Positions 44,548-52,697 of a DNA stretch of 64,000 bases are shown here, one piece after another. The DNA comes from Acidobacteriota bacterium (GTDB taxonomy: Bacteria > Acidobacteriota > Terriglobia > Terriglobales > Acidobacteriaceae), in NCBI GenBank assembly GCA_028872955.1, contig JAGWNX010000006.1, positions 1 to 64,000 of the forward strand, read 5' to 3'. A program made the translations under genes and the position numbers. The notes beneath the pieces are model-generated. The model had not been told where the DNA came from. It ran no database searches and saw only the letters and a list, made by a program, of their open reading frames with translations. Every line of letters begins with the position of its first letter. The stretch's first letter is position 1.

Positions 44548-45678
44548 ATGAGAACACTCTTCGCCACGCTCCGCCTTGCCGCCGCTGCCTTGATCGCCTG
44601 CCTGCCACTCGCCGCCTCGGCCGCGGCGCAGCAGCCGCCCATTCGCGTTGCCGTCGTCGGCCTGGTGCACGACCACGTTCGCGGCTTCTTTGGCTCGCTG
44701 GCCGCACACCCTGAGGTGCAGCTGGTGGGCATCTCAGAGCCCAGTGCGGCGCTGCGCCAGCAGTACATCGCCAGCACCGGCCTGCCCGCCAGCCTCTTCT
44801 ACCCGTCCGAGACGGCGATGCTCGAGGCCACGCATCCGCAGGCCATCCTGGTCTACACCTCCATCGCCGGGCACCGCGCCGCCATCCAGGCCGCCGCGCC
44901 GATGCACATTGCAGCGATGGTCGAGAAGCCGCTGGCAACCACGGTCGCCGATGCCCTCGCCATCCAGCAACTGGCTGCGCAGTACCACGTCGCCGTGCTC
45001 ACCAACTACGAGACCACCTGGTATGCCAACAACACCGCCGCGCACCAGATGCTGGCCGACGGACGCCTGGGCGAGCTGCGCAAACTGGTTGTGCACGACG
45101 GCCACCGCGGGCCCAAGGAGATCGGCGTCAGCCCGGAGTTCCTGAACTGGCTAACCGACCCGGTGCAGAACGGCGGCGGTGCCATGTTTGACTTTGGCTG
45201 CTACGGAGTCGATCTCGCCACCTGGTTCCAGCACGGCGAGGCGCCGCTCACCGTAACCGCCGTGGCGCTGCATATCAAGCCAAAGATCTACCCGCGGGTC
45301 GACGACGACTCCACCATCGTGCTCACCTACCCGCACGCGCAGGTCATTGTGCAGGGCTCGTGGAACTGGCCGTTTGAACGCAAGGATATGGAGGTGTACG
45401 GCAGCACCGGTTATGTGGACACCGTGTACGTCGACACCCACACCACCAACCAGATGCGCGTCAGGCTGCCGGGCGATACCGCAGAGCACCTGGAGCTGGC
45501 ACCGCCCCTGCCGCAGGAGCAGGCCAGCTCGCTGCACTACCTGGCTGCCGTGCTGCAGGGCACCCTGCACCCGGAGCATGATCTCTCCTCGCTGGACACG
45601 AACGTCACCGTCGTCCGCATCCTGGCCGCAGCGCGAGAGTCTGCCCGGACCGGACGCACCATCACCCTGGCACGATAA
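44548..45678 (+). CDS. Exported Gfo/Idh/MocA-family oxidoreductase
   Basis: 376 residues from the ATG at 44548. A signal peptide (MRTLFATLRL... ending ASAAAQ) is followed by a Rossmann domain (IRVAVVGLVHDHVRGFFGSLA) with the MVEKPLATT motif near 131, which carries the family's EKP lysine. The C-terminal domain holds GGGAMFDFGCYGVDLATWF. Members act on sugars, inositols or glycans with NAD(P). Export suggests it acts in the periplasm with a bound cofactor. The first glycine-rich loop (GLVHDH) is unlike the common GxGxxG, so the cofactor site deserves care. It is monocistronic. Confidence 0.85.
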   Translation: MRTLFATLRLAAAALIACLPLAASAAAQQPPIRVAVVGLVHDHVRGFFGSLAAHPEVQLVGISEPSAALRQQYIASTGLPASLFYPSETAMLEATHPQAILVYTSIAGHRAAIQAAAPMHIAAMVEKPLATTVADALAIQQLAAQYHVAVLTNYETTWYANNTAAHQMLADGRLGELRKLVVHDGHRGPKEIGVSPEFLNWLTDPVQNGGGAMFDFGCYGVDLATWFQHGEAPLTVTAVALHIKPKIYPRVDDDSTIVLTYPHAQVIVQGSWNWPFERKDMEVYGSTGYVDTVYVDTHTTNQMRVRLPGDTAEHLELAPPLPQEQASSLHYLAAVLQGTLHPEHDLSSLDTNVTVVRILAAARESARTGRTITLAR

Positions 45679-45702
45679 CGCCGCGCTGCCAGCCAGCGCA
45701 GC

Positions 45703-46131
45703 CTAGCGACCGCCCTTGATGTAGGCCCACCCCTGCTCCTGCCGGGTCACTACCTCCACCGCGCCGGATGGGACCGTGCCAACGCCGCTCAACAGGTCCT
45801 TCACCTCGACGTGCTGCATCCGCATGGAGTTCTGGCAGGCCACAAAGCGCACATGCGCCGTCTGCAGCGCGGCCACGTCCTCCGCCACGGCGGAGCCGTG
45901 CTTTACCAGGCCCAGACCCTGCGCGTAGGCGACCACCTCAATCTCCACGGGGTCCGGCGCCAGGCCATTCAACAAATTGCGAATGTTGCCCAGCGTGATG
46001 TGCCAGTCGACTTCATCGCCCGAGGTCACGGCGAACACCACATGATGCGTCTTCGTCTGCGCAGGTGACGGGCGTCCTGCCCACAGCAACACCACAGCGG
46101 CCAGCAACAGCAAGATACTGCGTCTCTTCAT
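45703..46131 (-). CDS. Exported DsrE-family protein
   Basis: 142 residues from the ATG at 46131 (GAGGAG 7 bases upstream). A signal peptide (MKRRSILLLLAAVVLLWAG) precedes a DsrE-like fold: HHVVFAVTSGDEVDWHITLGNIRNLLNGL, EIEVVAYAQGLGLVKHG and FVACQNSMRMQHVEVKDLL. The single cysteine at the Cys-Gln-Asn-Ser position is where DsrE proteins carry persulfide sulfur. It is 80 bases downstream of a diheme cytochrome related to thiosulfate dehydrogenase, so a role in periplasmic sulfur chemistry is plausible. Confidence 0.82.
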   Translation of the reverse strand: MKRRSILLLLAAVVLLWAGRPSPAQTKTHHVVFAVTSGDEVDWHITLGNIRNLLNGLAPDPVEIEVVAYAQGLGLVKHGSAVAEDVAALQTAHVRFVACQNSMRMQHVEVKDLLSGVGTVPSGAVEVVTRQEQGWAYIKGGR

Positions 46132-46211
46132 CGGGGTCTCCTCAGTTCCAGTCGTCGGTTTGCGCAACGCCTCTGCGTGGAGTTGCGGCAAGGCCATCGT
46201 AGCGCGGCGGG

Positions 46212-47027
46212 CTAGTAGCCGTCATTGGCATGGTTATACGCGGGCCGAGGCTGCTGGTGAATAAAGGCCGCAACGTCCACGGCGTCCTGCGGCGAGAGAA
46301 CACCGGGCCGGTTCTGCGGCATATTGACGTACACAAACGCGGCCATCTTCTCCGGTTTGTTCATCCCCGCACCATCGTTGAAGGCGTCCGCACCCCACAG
46401 CGGAGGATAGGGCCTGCGCTTGCCTGCACCGTCGTCGCCATGGCAGCCCGCGCACTGCGCGGCGTACACCTGTGCTCCGTGCGGCACGTCGGGCCGCAAA
46501 GGCGGCAGCAGCGCCAGCCCGTGGCCCGCAAAGGGCTCCTCTGCCGTATGCGGCTCGGCAAGCCAGCCCAGGTAGGCCAGCAGCGCTCGCATCTCCAGAC
46601 TCTGCGCAGGCAAGGCACGGCCGTTTTCACTGCGCGTCATGCACTCCTGGATTCGATCCTCCAGCGTGATGTTGCGCCGTGCGCGCAAACTGAACATGGG
46701 GAAGCGCCTGGCGCTGCCCACCACCGGCAGTCCCTGCGGTGCAATGCCGCCCTGCACGTGGCAGCTGCCGCAGGCCGTGCGCCCGCCCACGTAGCCGGGG
46801 GCGTACACCGGCGTCTCGTTGAAGAGCAGCTTGCCGTAGGCCACCAGCTGGCGTTGCGGCTCCGGCAGTTGCTCCAGCGATGCCACCTGCCACTGCCGCG
46901 CATGCGGCGCGGGCCACAGGCTCCAGCGCAGGCCGCCGGCTCCGGCCAGCATGCCCAGCACCACCACCCCGACATACCCCACCAGCATGGCAGCGACCAC
47001 AACGATCGCCAGCCTCTTCTCTCTCAT
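46212..47027 (-). CDS. Diheme c-type cytochrome, thiosulfate-dehydrogenase (TsdA)-like
   Basis: 271 residues from the ATG at 47027. An uncleaved N-terminal helix (about 6-32) anchors it to the membrane. Two heme-binding sites, CGSCH at 86-90 and CAGCH at 192-196, are arranged as in TsdA, with PMFSLRARRNITLEDRIQECMTRSENGR between them. TsdA couples two thiosulfate molecules into tetrathionate; the cysteine in IQECM could match the heme-ligand cysteine of that family but the spacing was not checked. It is divergent from the carboxylesterase and followed by the DsrE gene. Confidence 0.8.
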   Translation of the reverse strand: MREKRLAIVVVAAMLVGYVGVVVLGMLAGAGGLRWSLWPAPHARQWQVASLEQLPEPQRQLVAYGKLLFNETPVYAPGYVGGRTACGSCHVQGGIAPQGLPVVGSARRFPMFSLRARRNITLEDRIQECMTRSENGRALPAQSLEMRALLAYLGWLAEPHTAEEPFAGHGLALLPPLRPDVPHGAQVYAAQCAGCHGDDGAGKRRPYPPLWGADAFNDGAGMNKPEKMAAFVYVNMPQNRPGVLSPQDAVDVAAFIHQQPRPAYNHANDGY

Positions 47028-47197
47028 GGCAAGCCCGCAGTTCGCCTTGATTTTATCGTTTCGGCATCCACGGCCCGCAGGCGCAACCCTGGCTGCCCGG
47101 GGTACTATGGTTCGCACTTCGTACTTTGCCTGCGGATGCGCGTTGCCCTCGCCACGCGAACTCCGCGTGCCGCCAACTCCCAAGCCTCGGAGCCTTC

Positions 47198-48790
47198 ATG
47201 CTTGATCGCAACTCGCGCCACCCTGCAGCCACCCTGCTGCCTGGCCTCTCTCGCCGCAGCTTTCTCACCACCTCTGCCGCATCGCTGGCCGGGCTTGCGC
47301 TGGCTCCCTCCTCGCTGTTGGCGCAACCGCCGTCTACGCAGGAGCCTACACTCGTCAACACCCCGCTGGGCAGGCTTCGCGGGCAGTTGGTCGATGGCGT
47401 CCGCGTCTTTCGTGGCATCCCGTTTGCGCAACCACCGGTCGGGCAGCTGCGCTTTCTACCGCCCGTGCCCGCGCAACCCTGGAGCGGCGAGCGCGAGGCG
47501 CTCCGCTTTGCTGCCGCGGCCGTGCAGTCCAACTCCTCCACCCTGCCGCAGGGCGAGGACTGCCTGTACCTGAACGTGTGGGCACCGCAGGGCCCCGGCC
47601 CCTTCCCGGTCTACGTCTCCATCCACGGCGGCGGATACACCGGAGGCAGTTCGTTTGCGCCCATCTTTGACGGCTCGCACTTCACCCGCAACGGCATTGT
47701 GCTGGTGACGGTCGCCTACCGACTGGGCGTCTTCGGGTTTCTGGAGCTGGAGCCGCTGCTGGGCCCCTCCTACTCCGACTCCGCCAACAACGCGCTGCGC
47801 GACCTGTACACCGCGCTCGACTGGGTCCACCACAACATCGAGGCCTTTGGCGGCGACCCCACACGCGTCACCATTGGCGGCGAGTCGGCTGGCGCCAAGG
47901 CCACCGCAGCGCTCATGGCGGTTCCAGCGGCATCGCGGCTATTCCAGTCCGCCATCTCAGAGAGCGGCGGCGGCGAGCGCGTCGTAACCGTTGCGCAGGC
48001 GGCCCAGGTGGCGGAGCAGTTCGGCCGCATCTGGCGCACTACGCATCCCTCAGCCAGCGGCACCCTCAACGACCTGCTGACGGCACCGGCCACAGACCTG
48101 CTGACCGCGCAGAACGCGCTGATCGCTGCGAGCGAGATGCACTTCCCACTGCGTCCGCTCATCGGCCATGCGCTGCTGCCGCACAGCCCGGCAACTGTCG
48201 TGGCAGAGACGCCACACCTGGGCAAGCGCCTGCTGATCGGCACCAACCGCGATGAGAGCGCCGCCTTCCTGGGTCCGCATCCGGCGGCAGACCCCACCGC
48301 ACGCGACCTGGGCAACCTGCCGCTGGCGACCTTCAATAGCGTCTTTGCCCGCTACCGGGCGCTCTACCCGGAGATGACCCCGGAGCAGCTTCGCATCCGC
48401 GCCGCCACCGCAGAGGAGTACTGGGTACCCTCCGTTCGCTTCGCCGCAGCCAACCTCCGCTCCGGCGGTACAAGCTGGATGTATCGGTTGGACTACGCCA
48501 AGCCCACAGGCCCCATGGCAGGGCAGGCCTACCACGCCCTGGATCTCTCGCTGGTATGGCAGATGCTGGACCACGACGAACAGGCCGACCCCGCCGCCGC
48601 ACCGCTCGCGCAGCAGATGCACACCGCCTGGGCCAGCTTCATTCGTGGCGAGGCACCCACCGCCCCGGGTCTGCCGGCCTGGCCCGCCATCACGCCCGCC
48701 AGCAGGCCAACCATGGTGCTGGCTGCCACGCCACGGCTGGAGCGCGACCCCGCCGAGGCTGAACTGCGCCTGTGGGATGGCGTGCTGTAA
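47198..48790 (+). CDS. Tat-exported type B carboxylesterase
   Basis: 530 residues from the ATG at 47198. A twin-arginine signal (LSRRSFLTTSAASLAGLAL) is at 18-36. The alpha/beta-hydrolase shows FRGIPFAQPPVGQLRF, EDCLYLNVWAP, the oxyanion loop SIHGGGYTGG, nucleophile Ser in GGESAGA near 228, LIGTNRDESAAF near 345 and the likely catalytic His in AYHALDLSLVW. It hydrolyses carboxylic esters in the periplasm; the substrate is not evident. A bidirectional terminator follows the stop. Confidence 0.94.
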   Translation: MLDRNSRHPAATLLPGLSRRSFLTTSAASLAGLALAPSSLLAQPPSTQEPTLVNTPLGRLRGQLVDGVRVFRGIPFAQPPVGQLRFLPPVPAQPWSGEREALRFAAAAVQSNSSTLPQGEDCLYLNVWAPQGPGPFPVYVSIHGGGYTGGSSFAPIFDGSHFTRNGIVLVTVAYRLGVFGFLELEPLLGPSYSDSANNALRDLYTALDWVHHNIEAFGGDPTRVTIGGESAGAKATAALMAVPAASRLFQSAISESGGGERVVTVAQAAQVAEQFGRIWRTTHPSASGTLNDLLTAPATDLLTAQNALIAASEMHFPLRPLIGHALLPHSPATVVAETPHLGKRLLIGTNRDESAAFLGPHPAADPTARDLGNLPLATFNSVFARYRALYPEMTPEQLRIRAATAEEYWVPSVRFAAANLRSGGTSWMYRLDYAKPTGPMAGQAYHALDLSLVWQMLDHDEQADPAAAPLAQQMHTAWASFIRGEAPTAPGLPAWPAITPASRPTMVLAATPRLERDPAEAELRLWDGVL

Positions 48791-48821
48791 GCCGACGGCA
48801 CCCTGTCCCCCGGCAATGCAA

Positions 48822-48845
48822 AAGGCGGAGCCCATGCTCCGCCTT
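48822..48845. terminator. Bidirectional terminator between the carboxylesterase and the 37-residue gene
   Basis: AAGGCGGAGC and GCTCCGCCTT form a perfect 10-base-pair stem with a 4-base loop, with A's before and a T-rich stretch after. On the minus strand CCGCCTTTTGC gives a U-tract. It serves two convergent genes. Confidence 0.85.
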
Positions 48846-48871
48846 CCTCGTCAAAGTAGCGCTGAAGCCGC

Positions 48872-48985
48872 TTAGTTCACCGGATTGAACGACACCAGAC
48901 AGGTGACAAACAGCAGCGCGTACAGAATGACCAGCACCTGCCAGTTGCGGTCAAACCAGGACTTGTGTTCATGCGAAGAGCTCAT
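48872..48985 (-). CDS. 37-residue single-span membrane protein
   Basis: A short gene with a good AAGGAG site 9 bases before its ATG and a terminator 27 bases after its stop. The peptide is hydrophilic at first (MSSSHEHKSWFDRNWQ) and then has one hydrophobic helix (VLVILYALLFVTCLVSFNP). Tryptophans flank the membrane edge. No homolog can be named from sequence alone. The balanced signals and intact terminator make it a real gene; function unknown. Confidence 0.7.
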   Translation of the reverse strand: MSSSHEHKSWFDRNWQVLVILYALLFVTCLVSFNPVN

Positions 48986-49052
48986 CTCAGACTTCTCCTT
49001 TCCCCACGATCAGAGTATCCCGGAACCCGCCTCGGGCTCAATCCATACGCCG

Positions 49053-49081
49053 CCGGGCCGCCCCACCCTGGGACGGCCCGG
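49053..49081 (-). terminator. Candidate terminator of the Big2 lipoprotein gene
   Basis: CCGGGCCG and CGGCCCGG form an 8-base-pair stem with further G-C pairs possible inside the loop, 40 bases beyond the stop codon. There is no T-run, so the call is tentative. Confidence 0.45.
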
Positions 49082-49120
49082 TAGCTGAGGCAGCCGAAGC
49101 CAGACGCTGCTGCAGCAGGA

Positions 49121-50815
49121 TCAGTTGAAGATGGCACCGACGGTGACGTTGGTATTCGCAGGCTTGGTGCTGGTCGCTTGTGAGAAGGTCACTACGCAGT
49201 AGTTCGGCCCTGCTGCGGAGATCGTTGCAGGACTGAGCACATTGCCCAGCGCATCGCTTGGAACGCAGTTGTACGACCAGCCGCCGAAGTTGCTCCCGCT
49301 CGCCTTCAAGACGATCGAGGTGCCCAGCGGATAGGTTGCGACGCAGACCGAGCCGCCAGCGCCACCACCCAGGCTCCAGCCGGGACCGCAGTGGAGAACA
49401 TTGGCCGTGCCTGTGGCGGACGCTGCTGTAACCTGCCAGTCCGTCGTGTTGAGTCCCTCGTTATAGACCGTCAGGGTTGATAAGAGCGCAAAGGCCTGGG
49501 ACCCCTGGTAACACTGACCCGGTTGTGGCGGATTTGTAGGAGTCGGGCAGTTGAACGTGGCAGTAGCAGTTTGAATCGTGCCATCCGTCGGGTTGGTAAC
49601 CTCAGCGATGATCGTCGCCGAACCCGCACCGTAAGCCGTCACAAGGCCAGCTGAGGCACTCGAGGATCCACCGGAGTTGGTGTTCACCGGGAAGACACTC
49701 GGGCTCGAGGTCAACCAATTGACATTTGGCGAGTTGGTCACATCGCGCACAAAGGGCGCGGTCGAGAACGTCCCAATGGCAAGGAACTGGCCCGTGTCCT
49801 GCAGATTGCCCACCGTGATGGAACTCGGAATGATCTGAAGCGAGAGCAGGGGTTCTGGTGCGGAGGTCTGCGACACGGTGACCGTAGCGGTGTTGGACAC
49901 CACGCTATTGTCAGGATTCGTCAACTCGGCGGTAATCGTCGTGCTTCCAACGCTCACGCCCGTTACCAGGCCTGAGGCACTCACCGTTGCGATCGAAGGA
50001 ACCGCAGACTTCCATGAGATCTGCGGCGAGCTGGTTACGTCAGACTGCAGGCCCGTGGTACCAGAAGTTCCCAATGCGATGAACTGCCCGGTTTGCCCCG
50101 AAGCAGAGAGCGACTGCGCGCCCGGCGTGATGGAGATTGCCGTGAACTGCTCCGTTGTGCCGCCCAGTACGGTAAACGTCGCCGTGCCAGTGACCACCGT
50201 GCCGCTCGTTGCATTGGTAAACAGCGCGCTAATGGTAGCCGTGCCCTGACCCACGGCAGTGGCAAAGCCGGTGGTGCCACCGATGGTGGCGATCTGTGTG
50301 CTGCTGCTGCTCCAGGCAACCTGGTTGGTCAGGTTGACGGTTGCGCCGCTCGAAGTGGTGCCAATCGCGAGGAACTGCGTGGTCTGGCTGGGCGACGCCA
50401 CGGACTGCGCTCCAGGCACCACGGCCAGTGTGACGACGCTGCCGCTCACCGTGGAAGAGCCCGCGCCCGTCACGGTGATTGTGGATGTGCTGGACGTTGG
50501 CCCGTTGAACGCTGTGGCCGTAGCGGTGATGGTAGCCGTCCCGGCGCTTAGTGCGGTCACCACACCCAAGGAGCTGACTGTTGCCACTGCAGGCGCGCTG
50601 GAGGTCCAGGTGATGCCGCTCGTCAGTGTAGACGTCGACTGGTGCCCTTTGGCTCCGTACGTCGCAGTTACCGTCAGCGGCGCGGTCTGGCCAACGGCAA
50701 GTGCCTGCGAGGACGGGTTTACCTGAATGCCATCCAACCCGGAGCTGGAGCAGCCCGCCACAACCAGAGCCAGACCAACGAAGAGTGCCACCAGAATCTT
50801 GTATCGTGCGAGCAT
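49121..50815 (-). CDS. Lipoprotein with four Big2 (bacterial Ig-like) domains
   Basis: 564 residues from the ATG at 50815 (AGGAG 6 bases upstream). A lipobox VVAGC ends the signal at C22. Four tandem Ig-like repeats follow, each with a [LVIQ]AxGxT... start and an AVATVSSLGVVTALSAGTATI-type end (residues about 29-110, 120-205, 220-310, 325-430). A unique C-terminal domain of about 120 residues with six cysteines (CPTPTNPPQPGQCY, HCGPGW, VCVATYP, NCVPSD, YCVVTF) closes the protein. Such proteins act as surface adhesins or envelope scaffolds. It is divergent from lpxI. Confidence 0.88.
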   Translation of the reverse strand: MLARYKILVALFVGLALVVAGCSSSGLDGIQVNPSSQALAVGQTAPLTVTATYGAKGHQSTSTLTSGITWTSSAPAVATVSSLGVVTALSAGTATITATATAFNGPTSSTSTITVTGAGSSTVSGSVVTLAVVPGAQSVASPSQTTQFLAIGTTSSGATVNLTNQVAWSSSSTQIATIGGTTGFATAVGQGTATISALFTNATSGTVVTGTATFTVLGGTTEQFTAISITPGAQSLSASGQTGQFIALGTSGTTGLQSDVTSSPQISWKSAVPSIATVSASGLVTGVSVGSTTITAELTNPDNSVVSNTATVTVSQTSAPEPLLSLQIIPSSITVGNLQDTGQFLAIGTFSTAPFVRDVTNSPNVNWLTSSPSVFPVNTNSGGSSSASAGLVTAYGAGSATIIAEVTNPTDGTIQTATATFNCPTPTNPPQPGQCYQGSQAFALLSTLTVYNEGLNTTDWQVTAASATGTANVLHCGPGWSLGGGAGGSVCVATYPLGTSIVLKASGSNFGGWSYNCVPSDALGNVLSPATISAAGPNYCVVTFSQATSTKPANTNVTVGAIFN

Positions 50816-50869
50816 GTGATCTCCTGTACAACCTGCGACGGAGCAAATACGGGGCATCGCGCAGCATGA

Positions 50870-50884
50870 GGTACGCTGCGTACC
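50870..50884. promoter_or_regulatory. Palindrome between the Big2 gene and lpxI
   Basis: GGTACGC-T-GCGTACC, seven base pairs around one base, in the 226-base divergent region. A related GGTACC pair flanks 50957-50982. No regulator is known for it. Confidence 0.3.
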
Positions 50885-51041
50885 CCTTTATTAGAGGAGA
50901 AGCTGCGGTCGATTCGAATACCACGAACTCGCCACGCGATGCGTCGTGGGTGGTACCCGGTCTCCCCGCCGGTACCCTCCTTCCGTTACCATCCTGAGAG
51001 TGGGTAGCACCACAATTGCCGCCCACCCGCAACGCACGCCT

Positions 51042-51908
51042 ATGAGTAACGCACAGATTCTAGGCCTCATCGCCGGCAATGGCCGCTTCCCGTTCCTGCT
51101 GCTGGAGGCCGCACGCGCCCACGGCCTCACCGTCATCGTCGCCGCAATCCGCGAAGAGACCGATCCGGAGATGGACGCACGCGCCGCCGCAGACCCGGGC
51201 ATCCGCGTGCACTGGCTCTCGCTGGGCGAGCTCTCGCGGCTCATCGAGACCTTTCAGCGCGAAGGAGTCACCCGGGCCACCATGGCCGGGCAGGTGAAGC
51301 ACAAGCAGATCTTCTCCGCCATTCGGCCAGACTGGCGGCTGGCCAAGCTGTTGCTGAGTCTGCGCACGCGCAACACAGACATGCTGCTCGGCGCGATCGC
51401 CAAGGTGCTGGCCGATGAAGGCATCGAGCTCATCTCCTCGACGCAGTATCTGGAGCCACTACTGGCCCCGGTCGGCGTGCTGACCCGACGCGCCCCGGAC
51501 GACGACGAGACGCGCGACATCGAGTATGGACGCGCCGTGGCTCGGGCCATTGCAGGCTACGACCTGGGCCAGACCGTGGTGATCGCCGCGCAAGCCTGCG
51601 TTGCGGTGGAGGCGATGGAGGGCACGGATGCAACCATTGCCCGCGCTGGCGCACTGCTGGCCTCGCTGGAACCGCCCATTGAGGGCGACACGACCACCCT
51701 GCGCCGCGCCCTGACCGTCGTGAAGGTCGCCAAACCCAACCAGGATATGCGCTTCGATGTGCCCGTCATCGGCACAGCCACCATCGACACCATGCGCCAG
51801 GCCGGCGCCACCTGCCTGGCCGTGGAGGCTGGCCGCACGCTGCTCTTTGATCAGCAAGCCATTCTCGCCGCAGCAGACGCCGCAGGCATCGCCATCGTCG
51901 CCAGCTAG
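51042..51908 (+). CDS. lpxI: UDP-2,3-diacylglucosamine pyrophosphatase, LpxI type
   Basis: 288 residues from the ATG at 51042. It cleaves UDP-diacylglucosamine to lipid X in lipid A synthesis, replacing LpxH in many bacteria. The DUF1009 marks are clear: ILGLIAGNGRFPFLLLEAARAHG, MAGQVKHKQIFS, DTDMLLGAIAKVL-like NTDMLLGAIAKVLADEGIELIS, and the C-terminal KPNQDMRFDVPVIGTATIDTMRQAG. It stands apart from lpxA, 7 kb away. Confidence 0.94.
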   Translation: MSNAQILGLIAGNGRFPFLLLEAARAHGLTVIVAAIREETDPEMDARAAADPGIRVHWLSLGELSRLIETFQREGVTRATMAGQVKHKQIFSAIRPDWRLAKLLLSLRTRNTDMLLGAIAKVLADEGIELISSTQYLEPLLAPVGVLTRRAPDDDETRDIEYGRAVARAIAGYDLGQTVVIAAQACVAVEAMEGTDATIARAGALLASLEPPIEGDTTTLRRALTVVKVAKPNQDMRFDVPVIGTATIDTMRQAGATCLAVEAGRTLLFDQQAILAAADAAGIAIVAS

Positions 51909-52054
51909 ACCGACGTGCCAACCACGCAGCAGAAGACGTATGATGAAGCCGCATAGCGTCCGGCCGATCGTTCATCGAATCAACAGCGGCCGAGTCCATT
52001 GCAACGGCTGCTTCGTCCACTCTGCAGCACCACATCCACACTAAGGATTCCGAC

Positions 52055-52591
52055 ATGCGCACTGCCTTCCTACTCACCGCTGCTGCTCTGCTGCTCACGG
52101 CTGGCACCTTTGGCCTGCGTGCCAAGGCAGCTGACTCTCTCGCCGTGGGTGCCACCGCACCCAACTTCACGCTTCCCTCGCAGGACAACACACCCGTCAG
52201 CCTCTCAGAGTTCAAGGGCAAGTGGGTCGTCCTCTACTTCTACCCCAAGGACAAGACGACCGGCTGCACGATTGAAGCCCACAACTTTCAGCGCGACCTG
52301 GACAAGTACACCGCGCTGAACGCCGCCGTACTCGGCGTCTCGCTGGATACTGCCGACAGCCACAAGAGCTTCTGCACGCAGGAGAGCCTGACCTTCAAGC
52401 TGCTGGCAGACCCCGACCACAAGGTGGTGGACCTCTACGGCGTGCCCGTGCGCGGCATGGGACCCGTCAAGTTCGCCAGCCGCCAGACCTACCTCATCTC
52501 GCCCGAGGGCAAGATCGTCAAGTTCTGGCCCGATGTGAAGGTAGACCACCACAGCGAAGAAGTGCTGGCCGAGATTGCAGCCCACAAGTAA
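52055..52591 (+). CDS. Exported peroxiredoxin (PrxQ-like)
   Basis: 178 residues. A signal peptide (MRTAFLLTAA... ending AKAA) places it outside the cytoplasm, unlike the Bcp at 12055. The peroxidatic cysteine is C71 in YPKDKTTGCTIEA; the residue normally Pro in TPGCT is Thr. The second cysteine of the Bcp class, five residues on, is His76; another cysteine at 107 (SFCTQES) may resolve instead. It likely detoxifies periplasmic peroxide. A bidirectional terminator follows. Confidence 0.9.
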   Translation: MRTAFLLTAAALLLTAGTFGLRAKAADSLAVGATAPNFTLPSQDNTPVSLSEFKGKWVVLYFYPKDKTTGCTIEAHNFQRDLDKYTALNAAVLGVSLDTADSHKSFCTQESLTFKLLADPDHKVVDLYGVPVRGMGPVKFASRQTYLISPEGKIVKFWPDVKVDHHSEEVLAEIAAHK

Positions 52592-52639
52592 GCCTCACTC
52601 CCCGGCAGCACCCTGCACCAACGCAAAACGTACCGACGC

Positions 52640-52679
52640 AAAAATGCCCGGCACTCCATAACGGAGCCCGGGCATTTTT
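52640..52679. terminator. Bidirectional terminator
   Basis: AAAAATGCCCGG pairs perfectly with CCGGGCATTTTT over a 16-base loop that contains a small inner stem (CTCC/GGAG). The A and T runs serve both the exported peroxiredoxin gene and the convergent histone-like gene. Confidence 0.9.
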
Positions 52680-52697
52680 GCTTGCCTAGGTTACGGT

